From assembly GCF_900187295.1 (NCBI RefSeq), contig NZ_LT906473.1:2852001-2916000 (forward strand): 64,000 nucleotides of DNA. The letters run 5' to 3'. The first letter of the stretch is position 1, and each line of letters opens with the position of its first letter. The notes beneath the pieces were generated by a model that was not told where the DNA came from, did no database searches, and saw nothing but the letters and a program-made list of their open reading frames with translations. Positions 54,354-62,739 of the stretch are shown here, in pieces. This stretch comes from Corynebacterium cystitidis. GTDB taxonomy: Bacteria; Actinomycetota; Actinomycetes; Mycobacteriales; Mycobacteriaceae. The translations under genes and the position numbers were made by a program.

Positions 54354-55261
54354 GCTAACGCCTCCTGTTTTCCGGTGAGTGCGATGAAGATGTCTTCCAG
54401 GCTGTGTCGCTCGCGCACCATCTGATAGATGGGTACGCCTGCGTGAACCAGCTGGACGCAGACCTCAGCAGCCTGATCATTGCTCAACCCGTCGATACGC
54501 AAGCTTCCGCGAGCAGTAGTCACCTGGAAGTGAGGCAAAAGCTTCACTGCCCGCTGGGCTTGGGGTGTGTCGATGCGCAGGGTTGGCTGGCTGGTTTCAT
54601 AGAGTTCGTCCAGCCCGCCGGAGAAAACGAGGCGGCCATGGTTAATGATGGTTAGCTCTGTGGCCATCTTCTCAATTTCAGACAGCAAGTGGCTGGACAC
54701 CAATACCGTGCGCCCCTGGTCGCGTGCCAGGGAGATGATGAGTTCCCGGATTTCTTCGATTCCGGCGGGGTCAAGCCCGTTGGTCGGCTCATCCAGGATG
54801 AGCAACTGGGGGTTGCGTACCAGCGCCATGGCGATACCGAGGCGCTGTTTCATCCCCAGCGAATAGTTTTTAACCAGCTTGTTCATCTGTTTTTCCATCC
54901 GCACTAGCGCGATGGCCTCACGCACATTGGCCTCGTCGGCATGCACAAGACGGGCAACGATACGCATGTTTTCCGCGCCGGTGAGGTGCTGGTAGCCGGA
55001 GGGCTGCTCAATAAGCGCACCGACATGCTGCACAAGCTCAGGCCGTGAGTTGGCGGTCAGCTCTTGCCCGAAGAGGCGTATAGCGCCATGGGTTGGTGTG
55101 ATCAAGCCCAGCAGCATTTTCATGGTGGTGCTTTTGCCGGAGCCGTTGGGTCCGAGCAGCCCGTGGACGCGTCCTGGTTCGATGCTTAGGTCGAGCTTGT
55201 CGACGACTACCGCCTTACCGTAGGCCTTCGTCAGCCCGTGAGTTTCAATAACTGTTGCCAT
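54350..55261 (-). CDS. ABC transporter ATPase, lantibiotic/bacitracin type
   Basis: This 303-residue ATPase of the BcrA/MutF type has Walker A GLLGPNGSGKSTTMK, Q-loop near VGALIEQPSGY, signature NYSLGMKQRLGIAMAL, Walker B LLILDEPTNGLDPAG and the switch His in VLVSSHLLSE. The C-terminal extension is typical of drug or peptide exporters. ATG 55261 (MATVIETHGLTKAYGK) is used; the ATGs 9 and 12 bases upstream are alternatives. The adjacent kinase/regulator pair probably controls it. Confidence 0.9.
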   Translation of the reverse strand: MATVIETHGLTKAYGKAVVVDKLDLSIEPGRVHGLLGPNGSGKSTTMKMLLGLITPTHGAIRLFGQELTANSRPELVQHVGALIEQPSGYQHLTGAENMRIVARLVHADEANVREAIALVRMEKQMNKLVKNYSLGMKQRLGIAMALVRNPQLLILDEPTNGLDPAGIEEIRELIISLARDQGRTVLVSSHLLSEIEKMATELTIINHGRLVFSGGLDELYETSQPTLRIDTPQAQRAVKLLPHFQVTTARGSLRIDGLSNDQAAEVCVQLVHAGVPIYQMVRERHSLEDIFIALTGKQEALA

Positions 55262-55321
55262 GTCTTCCATCATGTTTTTCCCGGCCGGGCAAAACATCGG
55301 GCTGTGGCATGAACTTGTGTG

Positions 55322-55993
55322 TCAGCCCTGGGTATGAGGATCAACCAGGCCGGTGCGGTAGGCGAAGATCACGGCGTGGACGCGGTCACGTGATCCGGTC
55401 TTGGCCAGGATGCGCCCGACGTGGGTTTTCACGGTGGCCATGGTGATGAACATGCGTTGGCTGATCTCGGTGTTGGACCAGCCCTGGGCGATGGCGATGA
55501 GGATTTCTTTCTCGCGTTCGGTCAGCCGCTCCAGGATTTTCACATCGTCTGCTCCCGGCGCGCTCACCGGCGATTGGGTGCGCAGCCGCGAGACCAATCG
55601 GGTGGTGGCACGCGGGGAGATGATCGCCTCACCTTGATGAACGGTGCGGACCGAGCGTAACAAGGTCTCCGGTTCGGTGTCTTTGAGTAAGAAACCGCTG
55701 GCACCAGCTGCGAGTCCGTTTATCACGTAGTCTTGGTCGTCGAAAGTGGTCAAGATAACTACTGAGGTATCCGGGTGGGCAGCGACAAGCTCAGCGGTGG
55801 CGCTGATCCCGTCGAGAAGCGGCATTTGCACGTCGATAAGCACAATGTCCACCGGCTGCGCGGCAGCTTTCTCGATCGCTTCCGCCCCATTGTGCGCCAT
55901 CCAGCGCACCTGCATGTCCGGCTGCGAGGACACAATCATGTTGATGCCCTCCACAAATAAGGGCTGATCATCCACTAATCCGAGTGTGATCAC
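55322..55993 (-). CDS. LuxR/NarL-type response regulator
   Basis: This 223-residue response regulator has a receiver domain with phospho-Asp in IVLIDVQMPLLDG, acid pocket LVDDQPLFVEG and Lys in FLLKDTEPE. The LuxR HTH is LTEREKEILIAIAQGWSNTEI and TMATVKTHVGRILAKTGSRDR. The start is GTG 55993, which has AAGGAGG upstream and overlaps the kinase stop as GTGA. It likely activates the ABC genes downstream. Confidence 0.92.
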   Translation of the reverse strand: MITLGLVDDQPLFVEGINMIVSSQPDMQVRWMAHNGAEAIEKAAAQPVDIVLIDVQMPLLDGISATAELVAAHPDTSVVILTTFDDQDYVINGLAAGASGFLLKDTEPETLLRSVRTVHQGEAIISPRATTRLVSRLRTQSPVSAPGADDVKILERLTEREKEILIAIAQGWSNTEISQRMFITMATVKTHVGRILAKTGSRDRVHAVIFAYRTGLVDPHTQG

Positions 55994-57096
55994 GGCTCCT
56001 CCTTCAACGGCAGCCTCGCAGTCACGTACCACCGATTGTGCTTGTCGACGACATCCAGGCTGCCCCCAAGCAACTGCGCACGCCTGCGCATTCCCGCTAT
56101 CCCCAGCCCGGTACCAGGCTCGCTGGAGCCGGTAACCCGGTTACTTACTTCCAGGCACACTTCTGTTGGTGACCACCGCACAGTGACCTCGATTGGTCCG
56201 GTGCCGTGGGTGCGCGCATTAGTGATGGCTTCCTGGGCAATCCGGTAGAGCGTCAGAGACGTAGAGTCACGCAGATCATTTGGGGGATTGCCGATGGTGG
56301 TGAGTGCATCGGCGTCGAAAAGCAAAGAAGGAATGTCCGTGTGGCTGGCTCGTGGTTGTGCTGAGGCGGAATCGCCCTCGCGTAGGACCTCGACAACACC
56401 ACGCATTTCGCGCAGGGAATTGCGTGCGACCGTGCTGATTGTGCGTAGCGCTTGCTGCTGAGCGGCGGGCTCGGGGTGGTAGAGCGCGCCGTCAGCCTGG
56501 GCGACAACCGCGGTGAGTGAGTGGGTGACAATATCGTGAATTTCGTGGGCGATCAGCGTGCGTTGCTGGGCTTGCTGCAACTCAAATTGTTCGCGCTGGC
56601 GAGCCAACGACAGCTCAACTTCGCGGGTCCTGCTGTGTTCCTCGCGCTGGCGCAGCAGCCCCAGCATGGCAAAAACAGTCAGGAAGGTCAGCCCCCACGC
56701 CACATACAGCAAGCGTTGCTGCCACGGCTCGCGCGAAATATCGCCAACGACCAGCGTCACCGCCAGGAACACCCCAGCGTAGAGGGCGATGGCCGTGAGC
56801 AGGCGCGCTGTGCCGGTGAGATCGCGGAAAATGATGTAGGAGGCAACACAAGCTGCCACGATCACACCAGGCGTAAGCATGGGTTCAAAAGCTGCGGCGG
56901 TTAACGCGGCCAGCAGCGCCACAACAGTGGCCAGCGGCCAGCGTCGGCGCGCCAAGACTGCTACGAAAATGAGCGCAGCCAGCACATATGGGAAGGGGCG
57001 TGCCACCGTGGAGGCGCCGATAAGGCAGGTACTCGCAGCGATTGTTGCTGCCACCAGATCCAGGACACACCGCGAAGAAAAAGAAGGCACCCCCAC
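55990..57096 (-). CDS. Sensor histidine kinase (NarL-partner type)
   Basis: This 368-residue kinase has about six N-terminal transmembrane segments (residues 10-150) with no large external domain, then the HisKA_3 domain with RTLIAHEIHDIVTHSLTAVV, and an HATPase domain with LEVSNRVTG and GTGLGIAGMRRRAQLLGGSLD. Kinases of this intramembrane-sensing form often accompany peptide-exporter ABC genes. The start is GTG 57096 or GTG 57090; TAGTCT stands 6 nt before the latter, which would make it leaderless. Confidence 0.88.
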   Translation of the reverse strand: MGVPSFSSRCVLDLVAATIAASTCLIGASTVARPFPYVLAALIFVAVLARRRWPLATVVALLAALTAAAFEPMLTPGVIVAACVASYIIFRDLTGTARLLTAIALYAGVFLAVTLVVGDISREPWQQRLLYVAWGLTFLTVFAMLGLLRQREEHSRTREVELSLARQREQFELQQAQQRTLIAHEIHDIVTHSLTAVVAQADGALYHPEPAAQQQALRTISTVARNSLREMRGVVEVLREGDSASAQPRASHTDIPSLLFDADALTTIGNPPNDLRDSTSLTLYRIAQEAITNARTHGTGPIEVTVRWSPTEVCLEVSNRVTGSSEPGTGLGIAGMRRRAQLLGGSLDVVDKHNRWYVTARLPLKEEP

Positions 57097-57243
57097 AGAC
57101 TAATGCTGGGCTGCCCGCAAAACGTCATACCTGGGTAGGACTGCGTGAGCGGGCATCGGAAGGAATCCGATCAAACGGGCAGTAAAGTCCTTAACCAGGA
57201 ATTACCGACTGTCGCTTCGCAGGGATTAGGAGTCCCGGTGGGA

Positions 57244-57498
57244 TCAGTAGTGATACCGACACCCGGCGATGAATATCGTCGAATCCTGGATCGAATAGAT
57301 CAACCGGTGCTCTTCATTGATGCGTCGAGACCAATAGCCACTGAAATCATGCTTTAGAGGCTCCGGTTTTCCGATGCCTCTAGTGCCGTTGCGGATAATA
57401 TCGCGGATCAACTGGTTGATTCGCTTCAACATTTTACGGTCATGCTGCTGCCACCACACATAGTCTTCCCAGGCGTGTGTGGACCAGGAAATATTCAT
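57244..57498 (-). CDS. yoeB: YoeB-type toxin
   Basis: This 84-residue ribosome-dependent mRNA interferase has a diagnostic C-terminus: HDFSGYWSRRINEEHRLIYSI and the catalytic CRYHY end. The N-terminus MNISWSTHAWEDYVWWQQHD is also typical. ATG 57498 starts 10 nt after the antitoxin stop; the longer frame to 57642 overlaps the antitoxin and is false. Confidence 0.94.
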   Translation of the reverse strand: MNISWSTHAWEDYVWWQQHDRKMLKRINQLIRDIIRNGTRGIGKPEPLKHDFSGYWSRRINEEHRLIYSIQDSTIFIAGCRYHY

Positions 57499-57508
57499 GT
57501 TAAGGAAT

Positions 57509-57769
57509 CTATGCCTCTTCGTCGAGCAGCTCGTGGACAACACCACCGCCAGCTTCAAGCTCCGCGATGGATTCACGTAAGCGTTTGCTGTTTTCCGGCG
57601 AGCGCATAAGATACGCAGTTTCTTGCAGAGAGTTGTAATCATCTAGAGCGATCATGACAACTGGATCACGTCCGGTACGCGTAATAACGACAGGTTCCCG
57701 ATCATCAATAACGGAATCCATAACAGCTGCGTAGTTATTGCGTGATTCTGTAAAAGATATGGTTTTCAT
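57509..57769 (-). CDS. yefM: YefM/Phd-type antitoxin
   Basis: This 86-residue antitoxin has the N-terminal Phd/YefM DNA-binding fold (MKTISFTESRNNYAAVMDSV, then EPVVITRTGRDPVVMIALDDY) and a disordered C-terminal toxin-binding tail. The start follows GAGGAGG. A 20-bp palindrome just upstream is its probable operator. Confidence 0.94.
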   Translation of the reverse strand: MKTISFTESRNNYAAVMDSVIDDREPVVITRTGRDPVVMIALDDYNSLQETAYLMRSPENSKRLRESIAELEAGGGVVHELLDEEA

Positions 57770-57789
57770 CTTGACCTCCTCACCTCGGA

Positions 57790-57809
57790 GTGTACATGAT
57801 CACGTACAC
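57790..57809. promoter_or_regulatory. yefM-yoeB operator palindrome
   Basis: GTGTACATGATCACGTACAC is a 20-bp palindrome with one mismatched pair, 20 bp upstream of yefM. The TGTAC half-sites fit the TGTACA-type words known for YefM binding. Confidence 0.75.
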
Positions 57810-57971
57810 CTTAAGGTGCTGTGATTGTGGTCCGAGCTGACAATGTGTACAGAAGATTCTCACCAGGACCGTACCCAAATCGTTGTCGCCTGGTATGAAG
57901 CCCAGGCATAGAGCTAGCTTGCCCGCTTGACGACGAAGGCCCGCCCCGTCGCCAACGCCCCCACACTCACA

Positions 57972-58041
57972 CAGTGCGAGTCAGAGTGTGAGTCACAGTG
58001 TGACTTTTTCACAGTATGAGTCCAAGAGTGGCAGTGTGAGT
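57972..58041 (+). repeat. AGTGYGAGT repeat cluster before the second AlbA_2 gene
   Basis: Five related words (AGTGCGAGT, AGTGTGAGT, AGTGTGACT, AGTATGAGT, AGTGTGAGT) start at 57973, 57985, 57997, 58013 and 58033 in direct orientation, the first three with a 12-bp period. They end just before the AlbA_2-type pseudogene. The first AlbA_2 gene also has repeated words at its promoter, but different ones (AATGAG). Confidence 0.65.
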
Positions 58042-58053
58042 TGCACTGTGGCT

Positions 58054-59136
58054 GTGGAGATTACGAATGAAGCGCAGCTTGTGGCTCTTATTGCCACTCT
58101 GCGGCGTCGCGGAGGCGACTGTGCCACCGTCGAGTTAAAGAGTGCGCAGGGAGGTGTCCCAGAGGATCTTCCCCGTACGCTGAGCGCTTTTGCGAATATG
58201 CTTCCGGTGGACTGATTATCCTCGGGGTTGATGAACGCGATGATTTCGCACTTCGGGGTCTTGCGGATGTTGCTAAACTTCACGCGCAAGAGGCAGTCCA
58301 TTATGATGTGCAGCCTATTCCAGGTTCGACAATAGATGACCTTGACCAGCAGCTTTCTGTGGATTTATTGTCCAGGGCCCGCGAAGCATCTCCCCGTTTA
58401 GCCCTGGTTACCGATGACGATACTCTCCTTCGCCTCATGCAGGTTGTCAGCGGCAGTGGCGAGTTAACTTTGGCTGGTAATTACGCGCTGGGCTATTATC
58501 CGCAAGGGCCTAACCCCGCTTTGGCTGTGACTGTCGCGGAACGCCTGCCAGAAAATACGCACGGCAACCGGACTCGTGATCTAGAGCGCTTTGAGGGGCC
58601 GGTCCCAGATCTGTTGCACAGCGTCATGGCGTGGGCGCACACTCACCTGAGTCGTACGCAGCGGATGTCGTCGGAAGGCGAAATGCGAGATGAATATGAA
58701 ATCCCCCTGGGAGCTGTGCGTGAAGCGGTGGCCAATGCCTTGGTTCACCGCGATCTCGGGCCTTTCACCTTGGGGGTGGGCCAGGCTATCGATATTAGGC
58801 TCACACCCGATGCCTTGATCATCAGCAGTCCTGGAGGATTGAAAGGGCTTACTGTCGAAGCGCTGAAGGGTGCGGACTTAACCCGTCGGGAAGTTAACCA
58901 GCGACTGTATGCGCTGGTCCGTCATCTGCGCACTGCCGACGGCAGCCGGATCATCGAGGGAGAAGGCGGCGGTGTCCAAACACAGTCAACCCATCAGTTT
59001 CGGCGATCTCGTTCGGCTTTCCGGCTTAAGCGCCAGCAAGGTCCGTTACGCTCTAAATTCGCTTGTCGACGCCAACGTTGTGCACATGGAAGGCAGCCAG
59101 GGCGATCGCAACACGACTTATAGCTTGCGGTCGTAG
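58054..59136 (+). pseudogene. AlbA_2/Schlafen-type ATP-binding protein, broken
   Basis: This is a relative of the 568-residue gene at 48147. The N-terminus (ATLRRRGGDCATVELKSAQG, then LPRTLSAFANM) breaks by a frameshift near 58202 and continues as GLIILGVDERDDF. About 70 residues of the AlbA_2 region are missing near 58290. The GHKL-like part is retained (PLGAVREAVANALVHRDLG and SSPGGLKG, then IIEGEGGGV). Another deletion and frameshift near 58980 joins to the winged-helix end (GDLVRLSGLSASKVRYAL). The start is uncertain (GTG 58054 fits the alignment). It is probably non-functional. Confidence 0.78.
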
Positions 59137-59142
59137 TGATGA

Positions 59143-59850
59143 CTAAAGCCCGTCAGGTGAAGCCAATTTGTCGTGTCTACCGTATTGCGGGGTTTCTTCC
59201 CAGCCAGAGAGGACAGCCACGAAGCCACGGCCGGGGATCCAGGCTGGGCCACCGGAATCACCGCTGACAGTTCCTGGGGCGTCGACAAGCAAAGAAGTGC
59301 CGCGCACATGATTAATGGTTCCGCAGTGGGTTTCCCGGGAGCTAGCACCCCACAGGCAGATCGGTTCGCCTGCGCGGACTTCACTAACGGGAACGTAAGT
59401 ATCACCGGTTAGATCGTTGGGACCAGCGACAACGTGGTCGAGAAGGCGGATGCGGGCGACGTCACCGATGCCAGCAAACTGGGGTAAGAAATTAACAAAT
59501 TGGGTGAAGAAATTGGACGCTTCAACAAAGCCGATCACTTCTTTGTTCTGGTTAAACACTGGTTCACCAGCAATGCCACAATGGCCGGCGGTGTAGGCGG
59601 TGTGGTGTTCACGTTCAATGAAGCCGAGAGTGCAACTATTGTCGATGCCTATTCCGTGGAGAGCGTAGATTACGTCGCCCTGACTGACCACGGTGCCTTC
59701 TGGTGCGGAGGCATTGAGATGGCCGCTGAGCACGGAGGCACCATCCAGGGCTTCTCCTGGGATGCTGCTGGCGTCGGCTTGGGTAGCGGGCAAGGAAACG
59801 GTCGCTAGAAAAGCCGCAGCGATGGAGGCAACAGCCGTTTTGATACGCAT
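59143..59850 (-). CDS. Secreted trypsin-like serine protease
   Basis: This 235-residue chymotrypsin-fold (S1) protease has a signal peptide (MRIKTAVASIAAAFLATVSL ending near ADASS). The catalytic His is in HTAYTAGHCG, the Ser in GTVSGDSGGPAW, and an Asp candidate in VARIRLLDHV. The C-terminus carries Tyr/Arg/His residues beyond the core. It is secreted; substrates are unknown. ATG 59850 follows GAAAGGA. The gene converges on the AlbA_2 relic. Confidence 0.9.
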   Translation of the reverse strand: MRIKTAVASIAAAFLATVSLPATQADASSIPGEALDGASVLSGHLNASAPEGTVVSQGDVIYALHGIGIDNSCTLGFIEREHHTAYTAGHCGIAGEPVFNQNKEVIGFVEASNFFTQFVNFLPQFAGIGDVARIRLLDHVVAGPNDLTGDTYVPVSEVRAGEPICLWGASSRETHCGTINHVRGTSLLVDAPGTVSGDSGGPAWIPGRGFVAVLSGWEETPQYGRHDKLASPDGL

Positions 59851-59970
59851 GGCGAGATCCTTTCGGGTTGTGGCCACAAACCATGGACCACTTTAGTGAC
59901 TGTGTGTTGGGGGAGGCAGGGAAACAAAAGTATGGATACATTCGGCTACCCTGATCGCCCATGCCACGTC

Positions 59971-60399
59971 TTAGGAGAAAGGCGGGGTGATGAGCAGCTC
60001 GATGCTTGTCGGTAAGATCAGTCTGTCGTCGCTAAGGGCAAAGCCTTCCGGCGACCGGAACTGCAAGGTTGCTTTATTTGACCAGCCAAGATCGCCGATC
60101 AGCCCCGGATTATCTGGATCCCTAGCTTCTTTTGATTCCACATGACCGGCAATTTGAATACTACTATCGCTAATCGCGATGGTGTGGCGTAAGAAACTGT
60201 CCGCTAAAGCTCGGGGTTCGTCGGATATTTCGATTACTGCCTCAGTTTTCTCCTGGCTCGCAAGCGCGATGCACGCAGCCCCTTCAGCAGCAGCGGTACC
60301 ACCATTCCACGCTAGGTTGCGATCCACCTTCCGGTCCCCTAGAACATGGAAAAGGGGATAGTCAGGGTAAGGATGGATAATAGTGAGGCTAAAACGCGT
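59971..60399 (-). CDS. Hypothetical protein, partner of the upstream acidic protein
   Basis: This 142-residue soluble protein has no signal peptide or transmembrane segment. It is rich in beta-type sequence (RFSLTIIHPYPDYPLFHVLG; KATLQFRSPEGFALSDDRLI). I do not recognise the family. It follows the 145-residue gene on the same strand after 59 bp, so the two are probably one operon. ATG 60399 has GGAGGAATCCG upstream. The pair of small cytoplasmic unknowns in an accessory region fits immunity proteins in size only. Confidence 0.65.
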   Translation of the reverse strand, partial: TRFSLTIIHPYPDYPLFHVLGDRKVDRNLAWNGGTAAAEGAACIALASQEKTEAVIEISDEPRALADSFLRHTIAISDSSIQIAGHVESKEARDPDNPGLIGDLGWSNKATLQFRSPEGFALSDDRLILPTSIELLITPPFS

Positions 60400-60458
60400 C
60401 ATCGGATTCCTCCAAGTGCACACTCAAGTGGGACTAGATGCGTCCGGCAGAGCAATAT

Positions 60459-60896
60459 TCATTCTTTGCCGAACCACTGGTCTATTGCTTTTTGAATATC
60501 AACCTGGGGATCAGTTGTAAACGCAGCTATTCCATCCATGAAGGTAAGAAGGTGCATTTCCTTCGGTTCTTTGTGTGCAATAGTGGCTGCGGCTGTGGCT
60601 AGTGAATAAACGTCGGATAAATAGGCAACACTGCTGTTATTTTCCTCGCGTTCATAGGCATCCAGGAGCAGGTCATCGCGTTCTTCCATCCTGGCCACAG
60701 CTTGACGGCTAATCGCATCGAGATCATCGCCCTTTAACGCGCTGACCAGATCGGGTGGGACATCGCCAGGATGAATATATCGCAGATAACTCGCTACTAT
60801 GTGGCCCAAAATTCTGCGCCTATCAGCACTATTAAACCGACCCATTAATTGCTCGATTACGGGCCTCGATTCGGTTTCGGATTGGCGATCACCCAT
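60459..60896 (-). CDS. Hypothetical helical acidic protein
   Basis: This 145-residue cytoplasmic protein appears all-alpha (MGRFNSADRRRILGHIVASY; SVAYLSDVYSLATAAATIAH) and net acidic, without a recognised family. The start is ATG 60896 (MGDRQSETESRP), or ATG at residue 18 (MGRFNSADRR). It is the first gene of a probable two-gene operon with 59971-60399. Confidence 0.65.
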   Translation of the reverse strand: MGDRQSETESRPVIEQLMGRFNSADRRRILGHIVASYLRYIHPGDVPPDLVSALKGDDLDAISRQAVARMEERDDLLLDAYEREENNSSVAYLSDVYSLATAAATIAHKEPKEMHLLTFMDGIAAFTTDPQVDIQKAIDQWFGKE

Positions 60897-61072
60897 GTGA
60901 ATCCTCTACAACGCTTACTGCCACGGCCTTCCGATCGTGCTCAGAGTCCTAAATCCGCACCCACCAAATATAGCAAGCAGCTGCGCTCCTTTTTTTGGGG
61001 CGGTGCGGAGACGGTTACTCCCCCGTGCTTATCGACGATCTCACCTCCTGCCCCAGTTGCACACGACACAGA

Positions 61073-61162
61073 TCCGACCAAAAGTGCAGTAACTACCCGA
61101 CCGGTGGGTCACGAAGTGCCCGACCAAACGTGCAGTAGGTTCCCGACCAAACGCGCAGTAGG
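61073..61162 (+). repeat. 23-bp-period direct repeats, set B (four units)
   Basis: Units begin at 61073, 61096, 61119 and 61142, exactly 23 bp apart. The consensus is CCCGACCAAACGTGCAGTAGG. Unit 2 is divergent after CCCGACC. The array ends 14 bp before the -10 element TACTTT (61176-61181) of the AAA_14 gene. Confidence 0.92.
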
Positions 61163-61188
61163 CCCCGTGATCAGGTACTTTAGTGAGT

Positions 61189-62436
61189 TTGTCATATCGT
61201 GTTCGCGCTCTCGACCAGAGGCTTGACTACCTTGCCCAGTATTTCACGGCTATTGCTATCGAGGGACCTAAAGCAGTCGGAAAGACTGAGACCGCTCTGC
61301 GCCGCGTGGGCGAAGTTTTTCGTATGGACTCCGCGGATGATCGGGACCGTTTCCTCGCCACCGATCTGCTTTCCAAAACGGAACAGAACCCGATTTTGAT
61401 CGACGAATGGCAGCTTCTTCCTGAGTCGTGGGATATTGTTCGCCGCACAGTCGATGCTGGTGCCCCACCCGGCAGTATTTTCTTGACAGGTTCGGCCACA
61501 CCTGCGCCAGGGGTCACCACCCACACTGGTGCGGGCAGAATCATGACCGCTCGGTTACGTCCTTTCGGTTTGTGTGAGACAACACCAGAAGAGGACGCAA
61601 TCTCCTTGGGTGATCTACTCACTGGCGAGACACAAATCGAGGCCGAGGCTACTTTTACCCTGGATGATTACATCAGGGAATTAGCTACGACGGGCCTTCC
61701 TGCCGCGTCAGCACTTCCCTCTCACGCCCAGAGTGATTTTCTGTCTGGCTACGTTCAGCGCATTGTTGATCGTGAGCTTCCGGCGCAGGGCTATACGGTT
61801 CGCAACCGTCAGGGACTGTTGTCGTGGCTGCGTGCTTATGCCCGCGCGACTGGCACGGACGCGAGTTATACCCAGTTGTTGGCGCGGGCGACTGCGGGTG
61901 ATGGCAATGCGCCGAGTAAACGGACAACCGCTGTGTATCGGGAGAAGTTGTCGGAGATTTGGATGGTGGACCCGCTGCCAGCATGGGATTCTCTGTTCCA
62001 CCTCATTCCTCGCCAGACGGTCGCACCGAAACATTATCTTGCCGACGTTGCTCTGTCCTTATATTTCGCGGGCATCCGTCCCCGCCAGCTGAATACTTCT
62101 CAGAACGCGAGTCGCTTCGGTCAGTTCTTTGAGTCTTTCGCGGTGCATAGCGCGAGGGTCGCCGGCTCCGCTCACGGGTTGAAGGCCAGTCATGTGCGGA
62201 CCAAGGGTGGTGAGCGCGAGATTGATCTTGTGCTCGAATCTCGCGACGGCGCTGTGCTCGCCTTCGAGATGAAGCTGGCCGGTCGCATCCGCGATGAAGA
62301 TGTCCGCCACCTGACCTGGCTCCGCGACCAGCTCGGCGAAGACCTCGTTGAGGCAGTGGTGCTCTACACGGGTCGATACGCTTATCGACGCCCTGACGGT
62401 GTCGCCGTTATCCCACTGTCGCTCCTCAGGGCTTAG
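61189..62436 (+). CDS. AAA_14/DUF4143 ATPase with C-terminal nuclease-like domain (intact)
   Basis: This is a 415-residue protein. The P-loop ATPase part has Walker A (AIEGPKAVGKTETA), Walker B (ILIDEWQLLPE) and the sensor-like IFLTGSATP with THTGAGRI. The DUF4143 region covers about 200-330. The C-terminus has REIDLVLESRDGAVLAFEMK, which provides the Asp and ExK residues of a PD-(D/E)xK-like fold, and ends in YAYRRPDGVAVIPL. TTG 61189, 7 nt after TACTTT, aligns with the start of the paralogue at 62740; GTG 61183 is the alternative. The family is abundant in host-associated bacteria, but its role is unknown. The private repeat array upstream suggests self-regulation or a cognate DNA target. 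Confidence 0.85.
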   Translation: MSYRVRALDQRLDYLAQYFTAIAIEGPKAVGKTETALRRVGEVFRMDSADDRDRFLATDLLSKTEQNPILIDEWQLLPESWDIVRRTVDAGAPPGSIFLTGSATPAPGVTTHTGAGRIMTARLRPFGLCETTPEEDAISLGDLLTGETQIEAEATFTLDDYIRELATTGLPAASALPSHAQSDFLSGYVQRIVDRELPAQGYTVRNRQGLLSWLRAYARATGTDASYTQLLARATAGDGNAPSKRTTAVYREKLSEIWMVDPLPAWDSLFHLIPRQTVAPKHYLADVALSLYFAGIRPRQLNTSQNASRFGQFFESFAVHSARVAGSAHGLKASHVRTKGGEREIDLVLESRDGAVLAFEMKLAGRIRDEDVRHLTWLRDQLGEDLVEAVVLYTGRYAYRRPDGVAVIPLSLLRA

Positions 62437-62635
62437 GGTTTGCTGGGGCCCGGAAAGTGCGAGTCAAGATGCCATCCGACACGCAGCTAACCCCCTAACT
62501 CCTTATCGAGATTTTCCCTGGCCGCCATGCTAATCAATGGGGGTATACTGCGCCCACCACGGTTGGAACCTGTTATTACATGCAGCGCCATTCCCACCAC
62601 TCATTTCCTGGTCTTGGTAACTGATCTTGCCACGC
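62437..62635. other. Intergenic gap between the two AAA_14 genes
   Basis: About 200 bp separate the first AAA_14 stop and the set C repeats. No ORF, tRNA or clear terminator is seen. The stretch gggggtatactgcgccc near 62540 has a promoter-like core, but nothing downstream supports it. Confidence 0.4.
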
Positions 62636-62720
62636 GCCAAACACTGGAATGAAATCACGCCAAATACTGGAACAGAAATTTGCCAAACACTGGAATTGAA
62701 ACGCGCCAAACACTGTAATT
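62636..62720 (+). repeat. 23-bp-period direct repeats, set C (four units)
   Basis: GCCAAACACTGGAAT-type units begin at 62636, 62659, 62682 and 62705, exactly 23 bp apart. The words are GCCAAACACTGGAAT, GCCAAATACTGGAAC, GCCAAACACTGGAAT and GCCAAACACTGTAAT. The last unit ends within 10 bp of the -10 TAGGAT (62727-62732) of the following AAA_14 gene. Confidence 0.93.
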
Positions 62721-62739
62721 CACTGGTAGGATGGCCTTC

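Noticed and set aside
61073..62720. The 23-bp tandem repeats as a CRISPR array
   Set aside because: Units are directly adjacent with a constant 23-bp period and no unique spacers between identical repeats; there are no cas genes; the arrays sit at promoters.
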